NCBI RefSeq assembly: GCF_039541915.1 | Contig: NZ_BAABHD010000067.1 | Location: 1-44,934 of the forward strand | Origin: Nibrella saemangeumensis | GTDB lineage: Bacteria > Bacteroidota > Bacteroidia > Cytophagales > Spirosomataceae | Length of the DNA: 44,934 nt | Direction of reading: 5' to 3' | Part shown: positions 25,657 through 33,184 of the stretch, piece by piece | Numbering within the stretch: the stretch's first letter is position 1 | Layout of the letters: every line of letters begins with the position of its first letter | The notes under the pieces: generated by a model | Told to the model about the DNA's origin: nothing | Database searches by the model: none | What the model saw: only the letters and a program-made list of their open reading frames with translations | Made by a program: the position numbers and the translations under genes

Positions 25657-26379
25657 TCACCCGGACACCACCACTTCCAGTTCCGGCCACCCTTCCTGTA
25701 AAATTCCAGCCAGCGCCCGCAGCCCCCAGGCTTCGCTCCGGCCATGTCCCACAGCAATGACGCTCATTCCCGTCTCGGCAACTGCCCGGCCGGCCGAGGG
25801 ACGGTATTGCCCCGTCAGATAAAGCTGTACCCCCTGGTCGGCGGCTTCGCGGATCAAGGCCTCGTTCATGGCTCCCACCACCGCTACCCGGCTAATCAGC
25901 GAATGACTACCTTCACTGATGGAGTCAAACCCACCAAACTCGTTAGTTATCAGGCTGATCCAATGCTGTAATGAAGATTCAACAGCCCGCCCGATCATGC
26001 CAATAGGCCGGGCCGGTAAGCTGGGAGCCTGTTTGTAACCAATCTCCTCCAAACTGTCCAATTGAAAAGCTTTAGCTATTGGGCGACTGAATCCCATCGT
26101 CAGGTGTTCGTCAAACGGCAGATGGTGATACAGGATGCTCAGACCGACAGGCAAAGCGGACAGGTCGAGTTTCCAGGGGCGGTGAATCCAAAGCGCATCG
26201 GGCTGGTGGCGTATAAGCCAGTCGTTCAGTCCCGGCCAGGGCTCAACGGCCAGCCCGATGCGCCCAACCGGCCGGTCTGAAGGCCGGAAAACACCGCCCT
26301 GTTCGTCGGCCGGGTACCTACCCACATTGAAATAGCCGGCTAAAAAATGCACAAGCAAATCCAGTTTTACCGTTTGCAT
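25657..26379 (-). CDS. Nif3-like dinuclear metal centre protein, divergent
   Basis: The 240-residue protein looks like a member of the NIF3/YbgI family (cyclohydrolase-I-like fold, possible metal-dependent hydrolase). The C-terminal segment MSVIAVGHGRSEAWGLRALA fits the family's GH..sE..gl..l pattern, with the His and Glu metal ligands. The middle segment SILYHHLPFDEHLTMGF sits where YS.HT..D is expected, but its sequence differs, and WIHRPWKLD replaces the usual HHP motif. The two-metal site may therefore be altered. I chose ATG 26379 over the longer frame (26430) because the extra residues look non-native. Confidence 0.6.
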   Translation of the reverse strand: MQTVKLDLLVHFLAGYFNVGRYPADEQGGVFRPSDRPVGRIGLAVEPWPGLNDWLIRHQPDALWIHRPWKLDLSALPVGLSILYHHLPFDEHLTMGFSRPIAKAFQLDSLEEIGYKQAPSLPARPIGMIGRAVESSLQHWISLITNEFGGFDSISEGSHSLISRVAVVGAMNEALIREAADQGVQLYLTGQYRPSAGRAVAETGMSVIAVGHGRSEAWGLRALAGILQEGWPELEVVVSG

Positions 26380-26478
26380 AATTTCGGACAAAAAACAGGC
26401 CAAATGATTAGGTAAACTACTATCTTTCAACTACTTTACTACTCTTTTGACGTTAGAATCGCATATATCTACACCGGT

Positions 26479-27273
26479 ATGGATATTCACAGGCAGAGCA
26501 GACGCTATCTGAAGGCTTCGGTTTTCCTTCTGCTTTTGTTTACCATTAGCTGCGAAAAGTGGAGCCCTCCCCGCGCTCAGTTTCCGCTGATCGCCTACTA
26601 CCCGTTTCCAGGCACCAGTGAAGACCATAGCGGCAATAAATTGCATGGGCAACTCATCAATGGAGCCAAACTTGGCCAGGACCCGCTCGGCAGAAATAAC
26701 AACGCCCTGGAACTTGATGGGGTGGATGATTATTTTGAGATAGCCGATAGCCCGCTCCTTCGTCCGGAGTCAATTTCCATCAGCCTCTGGATCAAATTTA
26801 AAAGCATTACCTCAACCAGTCATATTTTTAACAAATCAACCTTTTCCGACAACACCAATCAACAATACAGCGCCTTTATCAGACCGCCAAGAGCACCCCA
26901 GGCATCCAGCGATCCGGGATTTCAGCTCCTTGTGGATGCCAACCAGGATCGGGCCTGTACCAGAGAACAGCCCATCACTGACTTTGTCTATCTTTACGAG
27001 CCTACGTTGCGGTTAAATCAATGGTATCATTTTGTCAGTACCATTAACCGGCGAGTTGGAAAATTGTATATCAACGGTGTAGAGAAAGCCGTAAATATGA
27101 ATCTTCCTGACCTGCCCATTGACAACTGTTCGGCTGGTAGTCTGCGATTTGGCGTACAATCGGCGGCTGATTCAGATTACAACTACCTGGATGGTTCGAT
27201 GGACGATATTCGTATTTATAATCGGGCGCTGACCGAAGCAGAAATTTTGTCACTTTACCAAAATTACAAGTGA
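26479..27273 (+). CDS. LamG-domain lipoprotein
   Basis: The 264-residue protein has a signal peptide ending in a lipobox (LLLFTISC, Cys about 25) and a single LamG/concanavalin-like domain (about 38-262). Diagnostic segments are YYPFPGTSEDHSGNKLHG, ALELDGVDDYFEI, SISISLWIKF, LYINGVEKAV and MDDIRIYNRALTEAEI. LamG domains usually bind carbohydrate or protein ligands at the cell surface. It opens the plus-strand run that leads into two exported caspases. Its stop overlaps the next start (GTGA), so expression of the two is probably coupled. Confidence 0.88.
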   Translation: MDIHRQSRRYLKASVFLLLLFTISCEKWSPPRAQFPLIAYYPFPGTSEDHSGNKLHGQLINGAKLGQDPLGRNNNALELDGVDDYFEIADSPLLRPESISISLWIKFKSITSTSHIFNKSTFSDNTNQQYSAFIRPPRAPQASSDPGFQLLVDANQDRACTREQPITDFVYLYEPTLRLNQWYHFVSTINRRVGKLYINGVEKAVNMNLPDLPIDNCSAGSLRFGVQSAADSDYNYLDGSMDDIRIYNRALTEAEILSLYQNYK

Positions 27274-28019
27274 ACGCGCTTACCTCCTATCTGCTCTTTA
27301 GTTTGTTCCTGATCGCTCTCACGCCGAAGGCTGCCCACGGACAGCGTGCCAGGGTATCGAACGTCCGGGTTGAACTGGATGCGACAAGAGCCAAAATTTT
27401 GTATGATGTGGCTGATAACCTCCCGACTGATTCTATATTTATAAACGTGGAGAGCAGCGGCCGTGGCCGGTTGAACGCCAGAACCGTTACCGGTGATGCC
27501 GGGAAGGGAGTAACACCCGGCCATAACAAAACCATCTATTGGGATTACCGGCTCGATGGTATAACGATTACCGATAAAGAACAGATCCGGATAACGGTGT
27601 CTGTCGACCGCGTTCGGGCGGGCGGAGGACCGGCCAATGCGCTCGTGTCCGTTCTGCTGCCGGGGGTGGGCAATATCCTGGTGCAGCCGAACCGACAAAT
27701 TGGGTTGCGTCCGTTGATAACGGTGGGTTACGCCGGTTTACTGACGTATGGATTGATCCAGCGGGGCCGTTCCAACCGGCAGTATGAGCGCTATACCGCC
27801 CAGCTCTCGGCCCTGGAAGCTGAGCCGTTCTATCAGGAGTCGGCTCGGCTGCGTCGCCATTATTTGGTTAGTACGCGGGCGGCTGCGGCTGTTCTGGTAG
27901 CCGATGTCGTATATACCTTTCTGAAAGGCAGGCGTAACCGGCAACCGCGCGAGAAACCGCAGGTAGTTTTAAATTATCTCGGTCACACTGCGGTTGCCGG
28001 CGTTCAGTTCACGTTCTGA
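27270..28019 (+). CDS. Exported protein of unknown function (Ig-like region plus two membrane helices)
   Basis: I do not recognise a named family in this 249-residue protein. It starts at GTG 27270, overlapping the LamG stop by GTGA. A signal peptide (LLFSLFLIALTPKAAHG) is followed by a beta-rich Ig-like region (about 25-115) with ILYDVADNLPTDSIFINVES and KTIYWDYRLDGITI. The second half has hydrophobic segments around 120-160 (LVSVLLPGVGNILVQ, PLITVGYAGLLTYGLIQ) and 198-213 (AAAAVLVADVVYTFL), then a basic tail. It may be a membrane-tethered partner of the caspase downstream, whose ATG is 11 bases away. That role is inferred from position only. Confidence 0.75.
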   Translation: MNALTSYLLFSLFLIALTPKAAHGQRARVSNVRVELDATRAKILYDVADNLPTDSIFINVESSGRGRLNARTVTGDAGKGVTPGHNKTIYWDYRLDGITITDKEQIRITVSVDRVRAGGGPANALVSVLLPGVGNILVQPNRQIGLRPLITVGYAGLLTYGLIQRGRSNRQYERYTAQLSALEAEPFYQESARLRRHYLVSTRAAAAVLVADVVYTFLKGRRNRQPREKPQVVLNYLGHTAVAGVQFTF

Positions 28020-28029
28020 GGGCTATCTT

Positions 28030-29145
28030 ATGAAAACACTTTTTCTTTTACTCACAGGTCTGCTGCTGACAGGCACGGTAGCTGGTCAGCGCACCGCAAC
28101 CGTTAGCTCCGCCCAAAGCAACTGGGTGTCTATCAGCAAAACACCACCGGTGATCGCCTGGAAGGCACCCGAAGCGATTCGTACTACCGTCACCCAGGCG
28201 GCTGTTACGGTAAAAGCCTGTATTCAGTCCGCCGATACAGTGCTGACCTATCAGGTTTTGCATAATGGCAGACCGGCTGGTGGCCTGCAGCGTGGCTACA
28301 AACGGGTGGTGTGCGGCCAGGAGATTACCGCCGACCTCCAGTTAGCTCCGGGCACCAATGAACTGCTCATCAAGGCCACGAACAGCGTCGGCACCACCAC
28401 ATCCGAGTTGCGTATTATCACCTTCCTGGTCGAAAAATCGCCGACGGCACTCCAGCCGGCCGCGCAAAAAAGGCTGGCTTTGGTCCTGGCCAACAGCACT
28501 TATAAACGACAGGCGCTGAAGAACCCAGTTAACGATGGCCGGCTGATGAAAACCCAGTTGGAGAACCTTGGGTTTACGGTCACCTACAAAGAGAACCTAC
28601 CCCTCCAGGAGCTGGAAAATACGATTAGCGACTTTTTAGGTTCCCTGAGCGGTAACAACATCGGGCTGGTTTACTACGCCGGCCACGGCCTGATGGTAAA
28701 CGGAGACAATTACCTGCAACCGGTCGATGCTGATCCGGCCAGAGAATCGGATGTCCGCTTTAAATGCTATTCCATGCACCAGCTCATCGCCGGAATGGAA
28801 GATGCCAACCGCAACGGTACCAACCTGATCTTTTGGGATGCCTGCCGGAACAACCCGTACCGGTCGTGGCGGAGGGGTCCCGACGATCGGGTATACGCGC
28901 CCATGCATCCGGCCACTGGCACCTATATTATGTACGCAACCAGACCCGGACAAACAGCAGACGATGGCGACGAACAAAACGGCCTGTTTACCAGTGAACT
29001 GGTCAAGCACATAAACAAGCCGAACGTAGACCTGTATGACCTACCTGATCTGATCGATCAGGGACTACAGGAGCGGGGATATTACCAGCGGCCCTACCAC
29101 GAGGGTGACCTGCGGGGAAGATTTTATTTTTTGAGAGCGAATTAG
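28030..29145 (+). CDS. Exported caspase-family peptidase (C14), N-terminal Ig-like domain
   Basis: The 371-residue protein has a signal peptide (MKTLFLLLTGLLLTGTVAGQ), an Ig-like domain (about 30-140), and a caspase/metacaspase p20-like domain (about 145-370). The catalytic dyad is present: His219 in VYYAGHGLMVNGDNYLQP and Cys272 in FWDACRNNPY. RLALVLANSTYKRQALKNP is the first strand of the fold and DDGDEQNGLFTSELVKHI is a typical late segment. Unlike most studied bacterial caspases, which act in the cytoplasm, this one should be exported to the periplasm or beyond. ATG 28030 was chosen because the signal peptide starts there. It is followed 61 bases later by a second caspase. Confidence 0.9.
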   Translation: MKTLFLLLTGLLLTGTVAGQRTATVSSAQSNWVSISKTPPVIAWKAPEAIRTTVTQAAVTVKACIQSADTVLTYQVLHNGRPAGGLQRGYKRVVCGQEITADLQLAPGTNELLIKATNSVGTTTSELRIITFLVEKSPTALQPAAQKRLALVLANSTYKRQALKNPVNDGRLMKTQLENLGFTVTYKENLPLQELENTISDFLGSLSGNNIGLVYYAGHGLMVNGDNYLQPVDADPARESDVRFKCYSMHQLIAGMEDANRNGTNLIFWDACRNNPYRSWRRGPDDRVYAPMHPATGTYIMYATRPGQTADDGDEQNGLFTSELVKHINKPNVDLYDLPDLIDQGLQERGYYQRPYHEGDLRGRFYFLRAN

Positions 29146-29206
29146 GATCTGGGAACCCTGAAGGAAAAAGCAGGGCAGAATTAGCAATGACCTACGTGCT
29201 ATACCG

Positions 29207-30511
29207 ATGAGAGGTAACAGAGATTGGCGCTATATGAAGGGAATACTGCCCATGTTGCTGGGACTACTCCTGCCGGGTGGCTCCGGCGCGCGGGCGCAAA
29301 CCTTTCATGCCATAATTGTTGCCGATACGCTGGACGCAGACCTGACAAAGGCCTGCCGCCGGGATATCGCTACTATGCGCCAGCAATTTACCCGTATAGC
29401 CTCTTCCATAAAGTATTCGATAAAGGAACAGCTTATAGCCGGTCCTTCTTTCGGCCGCAAACAGGTTGATGAAGTACTCCGGCAACTGACCATCTCTCCC
29501 AACGATATAGTGTTTCTGTATTATACCGGGCACGGTTATAACACCCCTGGCCGCAGCGACCGTTTTCCGTACCTCATGCTGGAGAAGCAACAGCTCGAAC
29601 ATAATCCGGACCTCTCTGCCATTCACGAGACTATCAAAAGCAAGCGTCCACACTTATGCGTTACCCTGGGTGATTGCTGCAACCGGTATCTTTACAGGGG
29701 CACGGTAAAAAAACGCCCCGGCCCAGTGCTGCCGACTCCAGATTCTCTGACCCTGATCTACCAAAGCTTATTTCTGAACGTCAGGGGCGACGTGCTGATC
29801 GCGAGCAGCCAGCCCCCTCAGGTAGCGTGTGCGCATCCGGACTCAGGCAGTTTTTATACGCGGGCGTTCGATGAAGCGCTGTTAAATGTCGGCCGGGCCA
29901 ACAAACCCATTACCTGGGACAACCTGCTGGGCGAAGCGCAGACCGCACTCGGTCAATGGCTGAGCCACTACAAAGTTCCGCGGCACAGGCACCATGTGTC
30001 AACGTATGCCGTAAACGTGCAGCCAGTTTCGATTCCGGAAGGTTCACCGGCCACAGCTCCCCTGACGGTGGAACTCCGGACCAGTCGCGGGCGTACGGGC
30101 GTCGAGTTCCTGCAGGGCAATACATTTTATATTGAAGCCAAAGTCAACCGACCCTGCCACCTGAGGCTTGTTTATATCCTCGCCGACAGCACCAAGACCG
30201 TGATGGAAAATGATTTTGAAATTCGGCCTGGTCAGGAGAATCAGTTTATCCGTATCGCTCCCAACGCCCCGATCGTCTGTGCAGAACCGTTCGGTACTGA
30301 GTACCTGCTGGCGTATGCCGCCAGCGAGCCCTTCTGCCCCATACCCACTACGCCCAACCGGACCCTATACATGCGAAAAGAACCCGATAATGATGTGCTG
30401 GTCGGCCGTATCGAGGAGGTAATTAAAGCGGCCAGATGCACCCAGAGCGGGCGTTCGGTAGCCGAAGACCAGATTCAGATTACGACCCGGCCGGTTACGC
30501 AGAAGAATTAA
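29207..30511 (+). CDS. Second exported caspase-family protein with DUF4384-like C-terminal domain
   Basis: The 434-residue protein has a signal peptide ending in GARAQ. Initiation at ATG 29207 or 29234 (MKGILPMLLGLLL) is equally possible. The caspase domain (about 33-265, numbering from 29207) has His109 in FLYYTGHGYN and the Cys loop TLGDCCNRYLYRG with Cys157-Cys158; Cys158 occupies the D-x-C catalytic position. A C-terminal beta domain (about 285-400) with VEFLQGNTFYIEAKVNR and CHLRLVYILAD resembles DUF4384, a domain often joined to caspases or regulatory proteins. Its stop shares TTAA with the stop of the convergent papain-like gene. Confidence 0.85.
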   Translation: MRGNRDWRYMKGILPMLLGLLLPGGSGARAQTFHAIIVADTLDADLTKACRRDIATMRQQFTRIASSIKYSIKEQLIAGPSFGRKQVDEVLRQLTISPNDIVFLYYTGHGYNTPGRSDRFPYLMLEKQQLEHNPDLSAIHETIKSKRPHLCVTLGDCCNRYLYRGTVKKRPGPVLPTPDSLTLIYQSLFLNVRGDVLIASSQPPQVACAHPDSGSFYTRAFDEALLNVGRANKPITWDNLLGEAQTALGQWLSHYKVPRHRHHVSTYAVNVQPVSIPEGSPATAPLTVELRTSRGRTGVEFLQGNTFYIEAKVNRPCHLRLVYILADSTKTVMENDFEIRPGQENQFIRIAPNAPIVCAEPFGTEYLLAYAASEPFCPIPTTPNRTLYMRKEPDNDVLVGRIEEVIKAARCTQSGRSVAEDQIQITTRPVTQKN

Positions 30512-31362
30512 AGTTCGCTGATGGCAAACCCATAGCGGGTAAAGCGGACCATATCGCGGTAAATGATCCAGCAGAAGCCCTTATCGCCCCAGCCTGTGCC
30601 AAAGCTGTTGATTACCCGAAACGCGCCACCGTAGCGTGTATCGTCATACCCTACAACGCACAGGGCATGACCCGGCAGGCGCTTATCGGCCGGGTTGTCG
30701 CCCGGAGCGGGCTCCCATCGTTTACCGGCCGACAGAAATGACTCTGGTATGACCATGCCCACCACCACCGGGCTGCCTTCCGCCAACGTAGTTTTGATCC
30801 GTTGAATCTTTTTCTGCTCCTCATCCCCGACACTGAACAACCGCTCGTAGTCCCTGATTCGGAAGCGGGCGGCCGCTGCGTCGGCAGTTACGGTCTCCTG
30901 CCCACATGCCGGGTACGGAAAGCTGTTAAACGGCACTACTCCTACGCCTTTCAGCACATCGAATGCCTTAGACAGGTAAACGCCTTCGGTGCAGGCGTAA
31001 TCGCGCTCCGATTTGGCTTTTTCGTAGAGGTAGCTCGGGGAGAAGGCAAGCTGGTTGATGCGAACCTTGTCGGTAATCTGTTTGTGTTTAGCTTCCAGAA
31101 TGGTACGCAGGTAATAGCCGCAGGCAAAGCCGACGCAGGTACTGTATGATCCCTGCTTCTGGACAGACGGGCAGTAGGATTCAAAGGAAATCCGGGGTGG
31201 AAGGGGCACCTTGGTAACAATCTCCTGGTAAGGTATCTGCTCATACGCTTCATCGTCCAGCAGCATACCGGGTTTAGTGGTATGCTGCGCTACCGATGGC
31301 CGGACCAGCAGGCAGCCAACCAGTAAGGGGATCATAAAGCCGGTGGCCCTCACGCTATTCAT
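30508..31362 (-). CDS. Exported papain-like (C1 family) cysteine peptidase
   Basis: The 284-residue protein has a signal peptide (MIPLLVGCLLVRPSVAQ, cleaved near residue 26) and a compact papain fold. Gln70 (oxyanion hole) and Cys76 lie in VQKQGSYSTCVGFACGYY, His232 in LPGHALCVVGYDD, and Asn252 in RVINSFGTGWGDKGF. This is the full Gln-Cys-His-Asn set in the right order. It has only a short segment before the catalytic domain (about 27-60), so a long inhibitory propeptide is absent. It is the last gene of the sigma-factor operon, overlapping the membrane/TPR gene by 8 bases. It is probably a periplasmic or secreted peptidase. Confidence 0.88.
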   Translation of the reverse strand: MNSVRATGFMIPLLVGCLLVRPSVAQHTTKPGMLLDDEAYEQIPYQEIVTKVPLPPRISFESYCPSVQKQGSYSTCVGFACGYYLRTILEAKHKQITDKVRINQLAFSPSYLYEKAKSERDYACTEGVYLSKAFDVLKGVGVVPFNSFPYPACGQETVTADAAAARFRIRDYERLFSVGDEEQKKIQRIKTTLAEGSPVVVGMVIPESFLSAGKRWEPAPGDNPADKRLPGHALCVVGYDDTRYGGAFRVINSFGTGWGDKGFCWIIYRDMVRFTRYGFAISEL

Positions 31363-32152
31363 GGTGCGCCGACTCGTTTAACTGCCTGATAACGGCTTTA
31401 GCCTCCTGCTGGTACGGATGGCCGTTCATGGCAGCAATCTGGTTCAGTGCCTGTTCTGCTTCGCTGCGCTGGTTGTTACGCAGGTACGCCAGGGCCAGAT
31501 ACCACCGGGCGCTGGCGCTCCAGTGCCCCGGTGTCGACTGCGCAAGCGGTGTAAGCCGCTCAATTGCGGCCTGCGTCCGGCCCTGCTGAAGCGCCGTTAC
31601 AGCCTCCTGCAACCGGACTGAATCCTGCGTAACGGACGGGCCGCTATCGGGAGCCCCCAACCGGTCCGGATCAGCGGACGTAGCGGGAGCCGCTTTGAGA
31701 CTGGTCGAGAAATTGGAGTCGAAAATCTGCTCGTTACGCGCCAATTGCGGCTGGCCGCCCGATTGGCCCCGGAAAAATACCCAGCCAAGGCCCACCAGGA
31801 ACACCACCGAAGCAGCCGCTGCCCAATAGCGCCAATTGGCCTGAAACAGGGTTCGCCGGGCCGGGAACGGTACCACCTTCGGTGTCCCGGCCGCATCAAA
31901 AGGGGCCGACGCTCCGGAACTGTCGGTCCTGTCGAGCAGCCCTCGTTTTTGCAGGTCGGTATGCATCTGCGAAAACCGTTGTTTCTGCGCCATCATGGCC
32001 AGACCCTGCTTAATCTCCCGCTGCGTGGCCACCTCCTCCCGGAGATCGGTATCCTGCCGGATGCGATCCTCGAACTGCTCCTTTTCCACGGCTGTCATCT
32101 GACCCGACAGGTAGGCATTTATTTGCTCCAGGAGTTCATCCGATAATTGCAT
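31355..32152 (-). CDS. Single-pass membrane protein with anti-sigma-like layout and periplasmic TPRs
   Basis: The 265-residue protein has a cytoplasmic helical N-terminus (about 1-70) including LLEQINAYLSGQMTAVEKEQ and DRIRQDTDLREEVATQREI, which fits the zinc-free anti-sigma-like N-termini common in Bacteroidota. One membrane helix follows (about 108-127; WRYWAAAASVVFLVGLGWVFF). The C-terminal part has TPR-like helices (about 175-258; ALQQGRTQAAIERLTPLA, WYLALAYLRNNQRSEAEQAL). It lies 48 bases downstream of an ECF-type sigma gene. An anti-sigma role is inferred from layout and position. A TPR scaffold is the alternative. Confidence 0.75.
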   Translation of the reverse strand: MQLSDELLEQINAYLSGQMTAVEKEQFEDRIRQDTDLREEVATQREIKQGLAMMAQKQRFSQMHTDLQKRGLLDRTDSSGASAPFDAAGTPKVVPFPARRTLFQANWRYWAAAASVVFLVGLGWVFFRGQSGGQPQLARNEQIFDSNFSTSLKAAPATSADPDRLGAPDSGPSVTQDSVRLQEAVTALQQGRTQAAIERLTPLAQSTPGHWSASARWYLALAYLRNNQRSEAEQALNQIAAMNGHPYQQEAKAVIRQLNESAHHE

Positions 32153-32200
32153 GATCGTTTGAGGTTAGAGAGTTGAACCAAACGGTCCAGCCCGTTTGCG

Positions 32201-32881
32201 TTAGTCACGTTTATATTGGGTGTAGAGGGCTTTCATACGCTGAGCGCACCGAAATCGCTTTACCTTGGCGGAATTCTCCTGTAAGCCGATCCGGGCACCA
32301 CACTCACCCAGGGATTTTTCTTCCACATAGAAGCAGTGCAGCATGGTCCGGCAATCATCGCCAACTTCCGCAAATGCCCGGTTAACAGCCTCCCAGTCCA
32401 CTTCGGTATCTTCCCAGATAGCATCCCGACCACCTGGCTCACCGGCCGGCTCATCCTCGTCCGGATCGTCGTCCCGGCCGAAGACCGACACCGGGTGCGG
32501 CTGATCATGTCCGGGTTGTGTATCGTCGTCATCGGCGGCCGTCTCCACATAGGTCTCTCCCTTTAGCATAGTATGTTTCTTCATAAAGCTCACCCATCGG
32601 TTGCGGCATACTGTGAAGACATACGCGGTTACGGGCTTTCCCTGATAGAGGTACTTTCCGTTTTTCAGCTTAATGGCAAACTCCGCCAGCCCTTCCTGGA
32701 GAATGTCCAGCGCGTCGTCTTCCGAAATCCGGCTGCGTTGTCTCGCATACGGAATAAAACTCCGGTATGCTTTGATATACAGGCACTCCCAGGCCGGCTG
32801 GTGGCCGCTGACAAGTGCCTGGTAAAACTCCTGATTTTCCTGTTCGAAGTTAGAACAAGGGTTATCAGCATCGGTTGCCAT
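32201..32881 (-). CDS. RNA polymerase sigma-70 family factor, ECF type
   Basis: The 226-residue protein has a sigma region 2 (about 25-100; FYQALVSGHQPAWECLYIKAYR, broken here, then DALDILQEGLAEFAI and VTAYVFTVCRNRWVSFMKK). A long acidic linker (about 112-160, rich in Asp/Glu/Gly/Pro) follows. Region 4 (about 160-222; CRTMLHCFYVEEKSLGECGARIG, broken here, then SAKVKRFRCAQRMKALY) contains the helix-turn-helix. The unusually long acidic linker may keep the factor inactive or hold an interaction site. It heads an operon with the putative anti-sigma/TPR and papain-like genes, and is divergent from the curli locus, which makes it the best local candidate for curli control. Confidence 0.87.
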   Translation of the reverse strand: MATDADNPCSNFEQENQEFYQALVSGHQPAWECLYIKAYRSFIPYARQRSRISEDDALDILQEGLAEFAIKLKNGKYLYQGKPVTAYVFTVCRNRWVSFMKKHTMLKGETYVETAADDDDTQPGHDQPHPVSVFGRDDDPDEDEPAGEPGGRDAIWEDTEVDWEAVNRAFAEVGDDCRTMLHCFYVEEKSLGECGARIGLQENSAKVKRFRCAQRMKALYTQYKRD

Positions 32882-33102
32882 ACAAACCGGCTTTAGTTGT
32901 TACCGGTAAAGCATAGGTAACTATTTATACGGCAAAAATCAACTAAACAGGCCTGCACAACGGATAAGCAGCCTATGTATGCGGCAACTCAGGACCATTC
33001 GGTTATTTATCCGTTTTCTCTGCTTCAGGTTATCAGTTGCCGCCACCCTTTTTTCTACCGGCCGTTCCCGGACTGCACTACTTTTTCAAAATTTCTGCCA
33101 TT

Positions 33103-33136
33103 CCTGTTAACCTCCTCTGGTTCCGCAGATATACAG
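33103..33136 (+). promoter_or_regulatory. Putative curli promoter, copy 1 (upstream of curlin genes)
   Basis: CCTGTTAACCTCCT (33103-33116), then 8 bases, then GCAGATATACAG (33125-33136). The same two blocks occur upstream of csgF. GTTAAC and GATATA are separated by 16 bases, which fits -35 and -10 elements of an alternative sigma factor, and neither block resembles TTTG/TAnnTTTG. The element ends 48 bases before the first curlin ATG, in the 303-base divergent gap between the sigma gene and the curlin gene. Elsewhere in that gap (32882-33102) I see no other assignable site. Confidence 0.65.
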
Positions 33137-33184
33137 GCTGCATACGTATGGCTAAATTTTTTTGTCACATCAATTCCTTAAATC

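Noticed and set aside
27994..30511. Caspases as an intracellular anti-phage (abortive infection) system
   Set aside because: Both proteins have clear export signals, and no gasdermin, nucleotide-cyclase, TIR or other sensor gene is nearby.
32975..33181. 68-codon plus-strand frame between the sigma and curlin genes
   Set aside because: It covers the putative curli promoter and has no domain or conserved-looking feature.
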